DNA of 64,000 bases, from assembly GCF_018613715.1 (NCBI RefSeq), contig NZ_JAGGPT010000006.1, positions 620,001 to 684,000 of the forward strand, written 5' to 3'. The first letter of the stretch is position 1. Every line of letters starts with the position of its first letter. The DNA comes from Chryseobacterium sp. ISL-6 (GTDB taxonomy: Bacteria > Bacteroidota > Bacteroidia > Flavobacteriales > Weeksellaceae). Positions 40,101 to 48,139 of the stretch are shown piece after piece. Both the position numbers and the translations under genes were made by a program. Below the pieces are notes generated by a model that had not been told where the DNA came from, made no database searches, and saw only the letters and a list, made by a program, of their open reading frames with translations.

Positions 40101-41551
40101 CGAGACTTCGTCCTGTTTTGATGACGGCAACAGTGGCCTCGTTAGGATTTTTACCAATGGCGATATCAACAGGAGCGGGGGCTGAGGTTCAAAAACCTTT
40201 GGCAACAGTAGTAATAGGAGGATTAATTTCAGCCACCTTTTTAACACTGTTTGTATTACCGATGCTGTATATGATTTTCAATACAAAAATTCCACTAAAG
40301 AAAATAAAAATGAAACCTCTGACAACAGTGATCATTCTTGGATTTTTAATGTTGGGGCAAACGTTAAATGCACAGTCTAAAACACTTTCTGTAGAACAGG
40401 CAGTAACAACGGCAGTAGAGAATAACCTGTCTTTAAAATCCAAGGACCTGAGTATTCAGGCTGCAGAAGCATTAAAACCCACGGCCAGGGAACTGCCAAA
40501 ACTCGGTTTTGACGCTCAGCTTGGTCAATATAACAGTCCAAAATTTGACCAGTCTTTTGCGATCTCACAAAGTATCCCATTTCCTACTATTTTTAAAGCA
40601 CGGAAAGACTTGATCACGGAAACAGTGAAAAGTAAACAGATCGATAAAGAAGTATCTGTTAATGAATTGGTAAAGCAGGTGCGTTCTTATTACTATCAGA
40701 TAGAATATCTGCAGTACAATAAATCGCAACTAAAGAATCTGGATAGCCTTTACCGGGATTTTATCCGTATTGCAACGGTAAGATTCAAAGCGGGGGATAT
40801 CAAAAAAATAGAAATAAGTACTGCTGAAACCCAACAGGGGGAAATCAACCTTCTGCTAAATCAAAATCAGGTGTACTTAAATAATGCCTATAAAAATCTG
40901 AAAGTTCTCTTAAATACTTCAGAGGATTTTGAAATTCCATTTAATGGAAATTATGAACCTTTAAAAGCTGAAAATGTTCTGGATATCAAAGCTGTTGATA
41001 ATAATCCGACGATAAAAGCTTTTTATCAGGAAATGGAAATTGCCGAAAGAAATAAGAGTGTCGAAAAATCGCAGGGACTTCCCGAGTTCAGTATTGGATA
41101 TACCAACCAGTCATTAATTGGATTATACCAAAAAAACGAACAAGATGTATTTTACAATTCAGGAAACCGTTTTAATTCTGTGACTTTGGGAATTGCTATT
41201 CCATTAACGTTCGGAGCTACAAAAGCCAGAATTAAATCATTAGAATATCAGAAGCAGGTTGCGGAAACCAATGCAAAATATAAAAAGAATCAGCTTTCCA
41301 CACAATTGGAAAATGCTTTTACCCAATATCAGCAGGATGCTCAGCAGTACGATTATTATGTGGGGCAGGCTATTCCCAACGCTGATAAAATAGTGAAGGC
41401 AGCACAATTAGGATATAGAACAGGAGAAATCACCTATGTAGAATATCTTTTTGCCTTACAGACAGCTACTAATATTCAATTAAAATACTTAGAATCTATT
41501 CAGCAGGTCAATCAATCTGTAGTTACTATTAATTCAATAATTAATAAATAA
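37193..41551 (+). CDS. czcA: CzcA-type heavy-metal RND efflux pump fused to a TolC-family outer membrane factor
   Basis: A 1452-residue fusion starting with GTG (MLDKIIKFSINNKFIIG, typical of CzcA/CusA). Residues 1 to about 1035 are the RND pump, with TM4 motif DFGLIVDGA at 401-409; this DFG...DG type is that of divalent-cation pumps (Zn/Co/Cd), not the Cu/Ag CusA type. Residues from 1040 (MKPLTTVIILGFLMLGQTLNAQ) look like a complete signal peptide followed by a TolC/CzcC domain (LSVEQAVTTAVENNLSLKSKDL, PKLGFDAQLGQYNSPKF) to the end. The stop is followed 1 nt later by the adaptor gene. Fusion of pump and outer-membrane factor occurs in several Flavobacteriia. Metal choice is inferred from the motif. 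Confidence 0.9.
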   Translation: MLDKIIKFSINNKFIIGIMTLLLIIWGVWSATRLPIDAVPDITNNQVQIITVCPTLAGQEVEQLVTFPIEQSIANVPGIEDTRSISRFGLSVITVVFKEDVDVYFARQLISEKLKEAAEEIPKGVGTPEMAPVSTGLGEVYQYILHPKKGSEKKYNAKELRTMQDWIVRRQLNGTPGVAEVNSFGGELKQYEVAINPNRLKAMGVSITDIFTSLEKNNQNTGGAYIDRKPNAYFIRGIGMVTSLEDVKNIAVKNETGSVPIFIKDVADVRFGSAVRYGAMTFNGKVDAVGGVVMMLKGANSNEVVDNIKAKIPTIQKSLPNDVVIEPFLDRTDLVGRAMKTVEKNLIEGALIVIFVLVVFLGNLRAGLIVASAIPLSLLFALGMMNVFGVSANLMSLGAIDFGLIVDGAVIIVESTLHILNHKSKGRLTQIQMDKEVGTAASKMMNSAIFGQVIILIVYIPILTLAGVEGKMFTPMAKTVGFAIIGATILSVTYIPMVSALFLSKNIKNKKTISDKIMDFLQRIYQPLLQKAIRLKYMIVSITIFIFVIAAFIFKGMGGEFIPQLQEGDYAFHCILPQGSSLSQSLETSMQASRIIKQFDEVKMVVGKTGSAEVPTDPMPPEATDMIVVLKPQSEWKTKKSYTELADEISEKLEAIPGVFFEKNQPIQMRFNELMTGIRQDVAVKIFGENLDSLSIYADKVGKAIQTVDGATAPQIEKVSGLPQINVEYDRTRIANYGLSIEDVNNALSTAFAGKSTGQVFENERRFDLVVRLDSLNRTNIDDVNNLMITTNTGAQIPLSQVANISYKLGPAQISREQGKRRIVIGFNVKGRDVESVVKDIQVKLEKQIKLPSGYYFTYGGQFENLQEASKRLTIAVPVSLFLIFMLLYFTFHSFKQAALIFTAIPMSAIGGIFALLLRGMPFSISAGIGFIALFGVAVLNGIVLIGTFNELEKEGEKDILKRVIEGTKTRLRPVLMTATVASLGFLPMAISTGAGAEVQKPLATVVIGGLISATFLTLFVLPMLYMIFNTKIPLKKIKMKPLTTVIILGFLMLGQTLNAQSKTLSVEQAVTTAVENNLSLKSKDLSIQAAEALKPTARELPKLGFDAQLGQYNSPKFDQSFAISQSIPFPTIFKARKDLITETVKSKQIDKEVSVNELVKQVRSYYYQIEYLQYNKSQLKNLDSLYRDFIRIATVRFKAGDIKKIEISTAETQQGEINLLLNQNQVYLNNAYKNLKVLLNTSEDFEIPFNGNYEPLKAENVLDIKAVDNNPTIKAFYQEMEIAERNKSVEKSQGLPEFSIGYTNQSLIGLYQKNEQDVFYNSGNRFNSVTLGIAIPLTFGATKARIKSLEYQKQVAETNAKYKKNQLSTQLENAFTQYQQDAQQYDYYVGQAIPNADKIVKAAQLGYRTGEITYVEYLFALQTATNIQLKYLESIQQVNQSVVTINSIINK

Positions 41552-41552
41552 A

Positions 41553-42800
41553 ATGAGAAAAAAACACATCATCATATATTTTACATTTCTTTCTTTATTC
41601 GTCATTAGTTGTGAGAAAAAGAAAGAGGTAGCTGAGACTGCTGCGGGGAAAACAGAACAGAAAGCTGAAAGCCCTGCAGAAGTTCCTCAGACGATTGCTT
41701 CACTTACAGAAGAGCAAATGAAAGCAGTAGGAATTACACTGGGAACCATTGAAATGAAGGAATTGACTTCAACGATCAAAGCAAATGGATTACTTAGAGT
41801 TCCGAACAACAATAAAGCAACAATAACTTCTCTATATGGAGGAATTATAAAAACACTCAATGTTCAGGTAGGAAGTTTTGTAAATAAAGGACAGGTAATT
41901 GCAACCATTGCAAACCCTGAATTCATTCAGCTCCAGGAAGACTATCTGACTACGAACAGCAGGATCACTTTTGCTGAACAGGAATACAGAAGACAGCGGG
42001 AGCTTTTTGATAATGATGCCGGAGCAAAGAAAAATCTTCAAAGCTCTGATTCGGAATTGAAGACGTTAAGAACAAGAAAGGCATCCTTGCTGAGACAACT
42101 TCAAATGATGGGAATAAATCCCGGAAGTGTAAATAATGCAAATATGAGATCCGGCCTGGTAATTACGGCGCCAATAAGTGGGACAATCAGTAGTATTGCT
42201 GCCCAGATAGGAAGCTATGTAGATGTTTCATCCCCTGTTGCAGAAATTATTGATAACCAATCGATACATTTAGATCTGCAGATTTTTGAAAAAGATCTGC
42301 CAAAAATGAGAGTGGGACAGATCGTACATTTTAAACTGACCAATAACCCTGAAACGGAATATGATGCAAAAGTGTATAGTATAGGGTCATCATTCGAAAA
42401 TGATAGCAAAACAATTTCTGTACACTGTAATGTTACAGGAAATAAAACAGGTCTTATTGACGGTATGAACATTACCGGAATCGTAAGTCTCGATTACAGC
42501 ACAACGCCTGCGATCCCTAATGAAGCAATAGTAGAAGCAGATGGAAAGTTTTATGTCTTTGTACAGACGGATAAAAAGCCGGAAGAGGATCATGATGAAG
42601 CTGAGATAAAAGCCGGGAAACCTAAAAAGAATATTAAAACAGTCAATTTTGAAAAAATAGAAGTTGTAAAAGGTTCTACTGATATGGGATATACGGCTGT
42701 TACTCCGGTACGGGAAATTGCTTCGGATTCTAAAATAGTTGTAAAGAGTGCATTTTTTGTCAATGCCAAGCTTACGAATGGCGGAGAACATGATGAATAG
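41553..42800 (+). CDS. czcB: Periplasmic adaptor of the RND metal pump (CzcB-like)
   Basis: A 415-residue lipoprotein: MRKKHIIIYFTFLSLFVISC puts the lipid-modified cysteine at residue 20. The lipoyl-like half-motif is VPNNNKATITSLYGGIIKTLNVQVGSFVNKGQVIATI, a helical hairpin follows, and SGTISSIAAQIGSYVDVSSPVAEIID is the second half, then the beta barrel. Acidic/His-rich stretches (EEDHDEAE and GGEHDE) near the C-terminus could touch metal. It links the inner-membrane pump to the outer-membrane factor in the periplasm. Confidence 0.92.
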   Translation: MRKKHIIIYFTFLSLFVISCEKKKEVAETAAGKTEQKAESPAEVPQTIASLTEEQMKAVGITLGTIEMKELTSTIKANGLLRVPNNNKATITSLYGGIIKTLNVQVGSFVNKGQVIATIANPEFIQLQEDYLTTNSRITFAEQEYRRQRELFDNDAGAKKNLQSSDSELKTLRTRKASLLRQLQMMGINPGSVNNANMRSGLVITAPISGTISSIAAQIGSYVDVSSPVAEIIDNQSIHLDLQIFEKDLPKMRVGQIVHFKLTNNPETEYDAKVYSIGSSFENDSKTISVHCNVTGNKTGLIDGMNITGIVSLDYSTTPAIPNEAIVEADGKFYVFVQTDKKPEEDHDEAEIKAGKPKKNIKTVNFEKIEVVKGSTDMGYTAVTPVREIASDSKIVVKSAFFVNAKLTNGGEHDE

Positions 42801-42839
42801 ATTATCTAAATAAAAACACAAATAAGAAAAAATTGAAAA

Positions 42840-43580
42840 ATGGCTTTAAAAGAAGAACTTGAAAAACAGGGAAACTGGCTGTTTAAATATAGAAGTACTT
42901 TACCGATAGGTATTTTATTTGTCGGTTTAGTAGTTTCTATCCAAACTAATTTAAAAGAAGAAACAAACAGCTGTACCATATTCTATGAATTTGCATGCTT
43001 ATTCGTAAGTATGATTGGCCTCGGAATTAGAATATACACAGTGGGATATACACCTAAGAATACGTCGGGAAGAAATACTTCGGAAGGGCAGGTGGCTGAT
43101 ACTCTTAATACAACAGGAATTTACAGCGTAGTAAGAAATCCATTGTATTTGGGAAATTTCTTTATGTGGTTAGGCCTTGCAATGTTTACAGAGAACTTAT
43201 GGTTTATCATTTCTTTTGTTCTTTTTTACTGGATCTATTACGAAAGAATTATATATGCAGAAGAACAATTTTTAGAAAGAAAATTTGGTGAAAAATATAG
43301 ATCATGGGCAGATAAAGTACCGGTTTTTATCCCTAACTTAGGGTTGTTTACAAAGAATGAGTTGTCTTTTAGTATAAAAAAGGTGCTGAAGAAAGAAAAG
43401 AACGGGCTTTTTGCCATGTTTCTGATTTTCATGGTGTTTGATTTAATTGGGGAATGGATTAGAAATCATTCTGATCATAACTTATTTTTCATTTCAGGAA
43501 CTATTTTTACAATGATTATTTACATTGTACTTAAAGTGTTAAAAATGAAAACAGGTTTTTTGGAAAATAATAGATCGTAA
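42840..43580 (+). CDS. Integral membrane isoprenylcysteine carboxylmethyltransferase-like protein
   Basis: A 246-residue protein with about five or six membrane segments. GIYSVVRNPLYLGNFFMWLGLAM is the S-adenosylmethionine-binding region of the ICMT/PEMT family, and YYERIIYAEEQFLERKFGEKYRSWADKVP the conserved acidic tail motif. Such proteins are often found near metal efflux genes, but their bacterial substrates are not known. A role in methylating a lipid or thiol group in the membrane is possible. The start is 39 nt after the adaptor gene. Confidence 0.82.
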   Translation: MALKEELEKQGNWLFKYRSTLPIGILFVGLVVSIQTNLKEETNSCTIFYEFACLFVSMIGLGIRIYTVGYTPKNTSGRNTSEGQVADTLNTTGIYSVVRNPLYLGNFFMWLGLAMFTENLWFIISFVLFYWIYYERIIYAEEQFLERKFGEKYRSWADKVPVFIPNLGLFTKNELSFSIKKVLKKEKNGLFAMFLIFMVFDLIGEWIRNHSDHNLFFISGTIFTMIIYIVLKVLKMKTGFLENNRS

Positions 43581-43610
43581 AGGATTAAAACTTAATTAAA
43601 AAGAACAATT

Positions 43611-44492
43611 ATGTTATTAAATAAAAGATTATCCATTTGGTATTTCGTCAATGAAATAAAATCTCAGATGCTTTTCCTCTTTATATTTGCTGTATCCATA
43701 GGACTTTTAGATTTATTACCTGGATTTCGTAAGATATCACTTCCATTGAATGTGCCTGCACTTATAGGAACTGCAGTATCTCTGTTATTGGCTTTCCGTA
43801 CTTCACAATCCTATGAGCGATGGTGGGAGGCAAGAATTGTTTGGGGAGCTATTGTGAATGACTCGCGGACTTTTGTAAGATTGGTCATGCAATTTTTACC
43901 GGAAGGTCATGATAAAGAAGTTGAGAAGTTTGCTGAAAGACAGATTGTCTGGACGTACGCACTTGGAGAATCCTTAAGAAAACAGCCTTTTTCTGATCGT
44001 GTACAGGATTATCTGGGTGCAAATAAAATTTCGGGGTTTAATATTCCTAATGCTTTGCTCGATGAACATTCTAAGCAGGTTAAAGAAATAATGTATGCAA
44101 AATCTATTTCAGAATTTCAGCAATTACAGCTTAATGATGCAATAACTAAACTTTGTGACAGTATGGGAAAATGTGAACGGCTTAAAAATACTGTTTTTCC
44201 GAGATCCTATAGTATTTTAGTTCATGTGTTAATTTATGTGTTTGCGGCTATACTGCCATTTGGTCTGGATGATAACCAGTTAATAGTTGAGATCGCACTT
44301 ACTTTTTTGGTTCCCACTATGTTTATTGCCATTGAGAGAACATCTATTATCATGCAGGATCCATTTGAAAATACTCCTGTTGATACACCAATGACTTCCC
44401 TGGCGCAGACTATAGAAATTAATCTGAGACAGATGATTGGAGAACAAAATGTTCCTATGAAGAAAGAGAATCCTTTATACTATGAAATGTAA
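43611..44492 (+). CDS. Bestrophin-family anion channel
   Basis: A 293-residue membrane protein of the bestrophin/RFP-TM family: RTSQSYERWWEARIVWGAIVNDSRTFVRL is the hallmark region, and FGLDDNQLIVEIALTFLVPTMFIAIERTSIIMQDPFENTPVDTPMT the conserved end with the PFxxxxxD-type cluster. Family members form pentameric anion channels; some bacterial forms conduct cations (Klebsiella bestrophin is sodium-selective). Its place between metal efflux genes suggests charge or counter-ion balance during metal export, which is inference. Confidence 0.88.
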   Translation: MLLNKRLSIWYFVNEIKSQMLFLFIFAVSIGLLDLLPGFRKISLPLNVPALIGTAVSLLLAFRTSQSYERWWEARIVWGAIVNDSRTFVRLVMQFLPEGHDKEVEKFAERQIVWTYALGESLRKQPFSDRVQDYLGANKISGFNIPNALLDEHSKQVKEIMYAKSISEFQQLQLNDAITKLCDSMGKCERLKNTVFPRSYSILVHVLIYVFAAILPFGLDDNQLIVEIALTFLVPTMFIAIERTSIIMQDPFENTPVDTPMTSLAQTIEINLRQMIGEQNVPMKKENPLYYEM

Positions 44493-44509
44493 TTAAACCT
44501 ATTTCTGAA

Positions 44510-45409
44510 ATGATGAACGAAAAAAACACACAAACCGCTTCGGCGGCAAGTAAACACAAAAAAAATCTTCTTCTTGTATTAGCTTTAAGTGGAACCTACC
44601 TTATAGCCGAGGTTATTGGAGGTGTTATTACTAACAGTCTTGCATTATTAGCTGATGCCGCACATATGCTTACCGATGTGGTGGGATTGCTTCTGGCATT
44701 TATCGCCATAAAAATAGGGGAGCGTAAAGCTGATTCTAAAAAAACTTTTGGCTATTACCGAACAGAAATATTAGCGGCTGTAATTAATGCTGTAGTACTA
44801 CTTGGAATTTCCCTGTATGTTTTGTATGAAGCTTATCAGCGATTTCAGAATCCACCGGAAGTGCAGAGTAAATCGATGTTGATTGTCGCAGGAATTGGTT
44901 TAGTTGTTAATATTGTTGGCATGATGATCCTTAGAAAAGATTCCGAGGCAAGTCTGAATATGAAAGGAGCTTATTTTGAAGTGCTTTCAGATATGCTTAC
45001 CTCAATAGGGGTGATGATTGCTGGTGTGATTATGCTTACAACCAATTGGTATTATGCAGATCCATTGATCTCAGCAGCCATTGGATTGTTGATCTTTCCA
45101 AGGACATGGCGCCTTCTGAAAGAAGCTGTAAATGTATTATTGGAAAGCACACCTAAAGATGTAGATATAGATCTTCTTCGTAAATCCTTAGAACAAATTC
45201 GCGGAGTAAAAAGCCTTCATGATCTTCATGTATGGTCACTTACTTCAGGAATTAATGCAATGAGTGCTCATGTTGTTAAAGACGATACGATTACTCAGAA
45301 TCAGTTGCTGGAAGCCCTTACAGAAGAGGCGATGACCAAGTTTAAAATCAGTCATACGACCTTTCAGATAGAGGAGGAGGGATACAAGGAAGGGGCTGTC
45401 CATTCTTAA
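44510..45409 (+). CDS. czcD: Cation diffusion facilitator (CDF) metal exporter
   Basis: A 299-residue CDF with six membrane segments. TM2 has ADAAHMLTDVVG (His-x3-Asp) and TM5 has YFEVLSDMLTSIG (Glu-x3-Asp in place of the more usual His-x3-Asp). The C-terminal cytoplasmic domain follows (VKSLHDLHVWSLTSG and AHVVKDD). It exports Zn2+, Co2+ or Cd2+ with proton antiport, matching the pump and ATPase of this island. A second start codon follows at 44513. Confidence 0.94.
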   Translation: MMNEKNTQTASAASKHKKNLLLVLALSGTYLIAEVIGGVITNSLALLADAAHMLTDVVGLLLAFIAIKIGERKADSKKTFGYYRTEILAAVINAVVLLGISLYVLYEAYQRFQNPPEVQSKSMLIVAGIGLVVNIVGMMILRKDSEASLNMKGAYFEVLSDMLTSIGVMIAGVIMLTTNWYYADPLISAAIGLLIFPRTWRLLKEAVNVLLESTPKDVDIDLLRKSLEQIRGVKSLHDLHVWSLTSGINAMSAHVVKDDTITQNQLLEALTEEAMTKFKISHTTFQIEEEGYKEGAVHS

Positions 45410-45424
45410 TTAAAATAGCAGAAA

Positions 45425-45844
45425 ATGAAAAAAGAGATAGAAAATAAACTGATAGATAAAAATACCAAACCGACAAGTATGCGGATTCTGGTATATGATT
45501 TTTTAAGCTCTCAGGAAATGGCTTTATCGTTGTCTGAAATTGAAAATTCTTTTGACAACGCGGACAGGACAACAATTTACAGGACGTTGAAAACCTTTGA
45601 AGAAAAAGGGATTGTTCATAGTATACAGGAAAATACAACAACCAAGTATAAACTTTGTGATGATGATTGTGATGAAAAAACACACAAAGACTGGCATCTT
45701 CACTTCTACTGTAAGATTTGTAAGCAAACCACATGTAAGGAAGATATTTCGTTTCCGGAAAATATACAGACAAATTTCAGGATTGATGAAATAAGACTTT
45801 TTGCCAAAGGTATTTGTGAAACCTGTCTTGAAAGTTTGCAATAG
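45425..45844 (+). CDS. Fur-family metal-dependent transcriptional regulator
   Basis: A 139-residue Fur-family protein. The winged helix includes RTTIYRTLKTFEEKGIVHSI, and the dimer/metal domain includes WHLHFYCKICKQTTC and GICETCLESL, two Cys-x2-Cys pairs for structural zinc as in Zur/Fur/PerR. CDDDC adds further cysteines. It lies 15 nt after the CDF gene. Its stop codon lies inside the 17-bp palindrome at 45836-45852, and a matching palindrome precedes the pump operon, so it likely represses both. Zur-like or another divalent metal sensor; not settled. Confidence 0.92.
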   Translation: MKKEIENKLIDKNTKPTSMRILVYDFLSSQEMALSLSEIENSFDNADRTTIYRTLKTFEEKGIVHSIQENTTTKYKLCDDDCDEKTHKDWHLHFYCKICKQTTCKEDISFPENIQTNFRIDEIRLFAKGICETCLESLQ

Positions 45845-45852
45845 TATTGCAA
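45836..45852. promoter_or_regulatory. 17-bp operator TTGCAATAGTATTGCAA before the P-type ATPase
   Basis: Inverted repeat TTGCAATA-G-TATTGCAA that includes the last codons of the Fur-family gene. It ends 12 bp before the -10 box TAATTTTG (45865-45872), exactly the spacing seen at the pump operator 37099-37115. See the finding. Confidence 0.75.
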
Positions 45853-45864
45853 CTGTTTTAAAAT

Positions 45865-45872
45865 TAATTTTG
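45865..45872 (+). promoter_or_regulatory. -10 box of the P-type ATPase gene
   Basis: TAATTTTG matches TAnnTTTG and lies 16 nt before the ATPase start. The standard -33 position falls within the 17-bp palindrome. Confidence 0.55.
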
Positions 45873-45888
45873 TTGAAAATTATAAGTT

Positions 45889-47847
45889 ATGGAAAAATGC
45901 TGTGATACAAAACCTCAAGAAAAAAAGCACGATCACTTTGAAGGAGACGGCCATGATCATGGGCATTCTCACGATACGTCGGATAAAACAACGTTTCAAT
46001 TATTCTTACCTGCGGTGATCTCTTTTATTCTTTTAATGATAGGGGTTGCTTTAGATAATTATATAAAAACAGAATGGTTTACCGGTTGGGTTCGTATCGC
46101 TTGGTATTCAGTGGCATATATTCCTGTAGGACTTCCCGTATTAAGAGAAGCTTATGAAAGCATTATAAAAGGTGATGTTTTTTCAGAATTCTTTTTAATG
46201 GGAATTGCGACAGTAGGGGCATTTGTAATTGCACAATATCCGGAAGGAGTAGCCGTAATGCTGTTTTATGCTGTAGGAGAGGTATTTCAGGCATTGGCTG
46301 TTACCAGAGCGAAAAGTAATATTAAATCACTATTAGATCAGCGTCCCGATGAGGTGACGGTTTTAAAAGATGGTCAGCCACAAACTGTAAAAGCTGAAAC
46401 TGTAGGTATTGGTGAAATTATCCAGCTGAAGTCTGGAGAGAAATTAGGGTTGGACGGCGAATTACTTTCTGAAACAGCAGCGTTTAATACAGCAGCCCTT
46501 ACAGGGGAAAGTAAACCTGATACAAAATCAAAAGGTGAAACAGTTCTGGCTGGAATGATTAACTTAAATACAGTAAGTCAGATTAAAGTGACTACTGCTT
46601 ATCAGGACAGTAAATTAAGTAAAATTTTGGAACTCGTTCAAAATGCAACTGCCCAGAAAGCACCAACCGAATTATTCATCAGAAAATTTGCAAAAGTATA
46701 TACCCCGATTGTGGTGCTTCTTGCCATAGCAATTACCTTATTGCCTTATTTTTTTGTAGCGGATTATCAGTTTAGAGACTGGTTATACAGAGCCTTAGTG
46801 TTCTTGGTGATTTCTTGTCCTTGTGCTTTGGTAATTTCTATTCCATTGGGATATTTTGGCGGGATTGGAGCCGGAAGCAGAAATGGGATCTTGTTTAAAG
46901 GAAGTAATTTCTTAGATGCTCTTGCTAATATTCAGAATGTGGTGATGGATAAGACCGGAACCATGACAGAGGGCGTTTTTAAAGTTCAGGAAGTAGATTT
47001 TAAACCTGAATTTGATAAAAATGAAATATTAAAATTGGTCAATGTTTTAGAAAGCCAGAGTACCCACCCTGTAGCAACGGCTATCCATGAATATGTAGGT
47101 GAAATAGATCACTCGCTTCCTTTAGAAAATGTAGAAGAAATTGCTGGACATGGATTGAAAGCAACAATTAACGGAAAGGAATTGTTAGTTGGAAACTTCA
47201 AATTAATGGATAAGTTCAATATTACCTACGATATTAATCCTGATCATATTGTATATACCCTGATTGCAGTAGGTTATGATAAGAAATTTGTAGGATATCT
47301 TACCATTGCAGACCGTATTAAAGATGATGCTCAGCAGACGATCAACAAGCTAAGAGCATTGAACATAAAAACAACCATGCTGAGTGGTGATAAAACCTCA
47401 GTGGTAAAATATGTAGCAGATACTTTAGGAATTCAGAATGCTTATGGGGATTTACTTCCGGAAGATAAAGTGAATAAAGTAAAGGAGATCAAGGCTAAAA
47501 ATGAAACGGTTGCCTTTGTCGGAGATGGAGTGAATGATGCACCCGTTGTCGCTTTAAGTGATGTAGGAATTGCAATGGGTGGATTAGGAAGTGATGCAAC
47601 AATTGAAACCGCTGATGTTGTGATACAGGATGATATGCCGAGTAAAATTCCGATGGCAATTCATATTGGAAAGAAAACAAAACAGATCGTTTGGCAGAAT
47701 ATCATCTTGGCATTTGTTGTTAAAGGAATTGTTTTAATTCTGGGAGCCGGAGGTTTGGCAACCATGTGGGAAGCTGTATTTGCGGATGTAGGAGTTTCTC
47801 TGATTGCGATCCTGAATGCCGTAAGAATACAAAGAATGAAATTTTGA
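45889..47847 (+). CDS. P1B-type metal ATPase, Zn/Cd/Pb class (ZntA/CadA-like)
   Basis: A 652-residue P-type ATPase. Key motifs are CPC at residues 310-312, the phosphorylated Asp354 in DKTGTMTEG, ALTGES and GDGVNDAP from 545. The last membrane helices have VVKGIVLILGAGGLATMWEAVFADVGVSL; the Lys and Asp there mark the P1B-2 class for Zn2+/Cd2+/Pb2+, and CPC with this pair argues against cobalt or copper. It lacks the usual N-terminal HMA domain and instead has a short His-rich tail (HDHFEGDGHDHGHSHD), a possible metal-binding or sensing tail. It lies beyond the Fur-family gene with its own promoter and operator. Confidence 0.93.
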   Translation: MEKCCDTKPQEKKHDHFEGDGHDHGHSHDTSDKTTFQLFLPAVISFILLMIGVALDNYIKTEWFTGWVRIAWYSVAYIPVGLPVLREAYESIIKGDVFSEFFLMGIATVGAFVIAQYPEGVAVMLFYAVGEVFQALAVTRAKSNIKSLLDQRPDEVTVLKDGQPQTVKAETVGIGEIIQLKSGEKLGLDGELLSETAAFNTAALTGESKPDTKSKGETVLAGMINLNTVSQIKVTTAYQDSKLSKILELVQNATAQKAPTELFIRKFAKVYTPIVVLLAIAITLLPYFFVADYQFRDWLYRALVFLVISCPCALVISIPLGYFGGIGAGSRNGILFKGSNFLDALANIQNVVMDKTGTMTEGVFKVQEVDFKPEFDKNEILKLVNVLESQSTHPVATAIHEYVGEIDHSLPLENVEEIAGHGLKATINGKELLVGNFKLMDKFNITYDINPDHIVYTLIAVGYDKKFVGYLTIADRIKDDAQQTINKLRALNIKTTMLSGDKTSVVKYVADTLGIQNAYGDLLPEDKVNKVKEIKAKNETVAFVGDGVNDAPVVALSDVGIAMGGLGSDATIETADVVIQDDMPSKIPMAIHIGKKTKQIVWQNIILAFVVKGIVLILGAGGLATMWEAVFADVGVSLIAILNAVRIQRMKF

Positions 47848-47848
47848 T

Positions 47849-48055
47849 GGGGTTTTAGCTACTTTTCACAAAAAGGGAATTTTGTCTTTACAGCTAAGCC
47901 GTAATTTAGATATCACACAAAAATCTGTATGGTTCATGTCGCAAAGAATTAGAAAATGTTTTGGGATCCAGGATAATAGCGAATGAGAAGAATGTTCAGT
48001 TACTCGAATTTTCCGAGTACCTGCTTCCGATGTAAAAAATAATAATCCAAATAGG
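47849..48055 (+). pseudogene. IS1595-like transposase relic
   Basis: Translation of 47867-47986 gives HKKGILSLQLSRNLD, then ITQKSVWFMSQRIRKCFG and IQDNSE before a stop. LSxxLxITQKxxWFMxxRIR is the core of IS1595-family transposases (a helix region before the DDE domain). Beyond the stop a second frame reads KNNNPNR near 48032, recalling the family's KNKNRHW segment, so the piece looks decayed with stops and frameshifts. No ends or target duplications were seen. The remaining gap to 48472 holds the hairpin at 48140-48171 and AT-rich sequence with no other gene visible. Confidence 0.6.
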
Positions 48056-48139
48056 TAATAAGGCGTTAAATTTCCTAATTATGAGATAATAAGGTGCGAT
48101 TTATGATTTTATTTTAAAAGATAACAACTAATATTTTGT

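Noticed and set aside
42390-42821. 143-codon minus-strand frame opposite the RND adaptor
   Set aside because: Antisense to a lipoprotein gene with full family features; composition is aromatic and irregular.
45348-45773. 141-codon antisense frame across the CDF end and the Fur-family gene
   Set aside because: The plus-strand genes have clear family motifs; the antisense protein matches no pattern I know.
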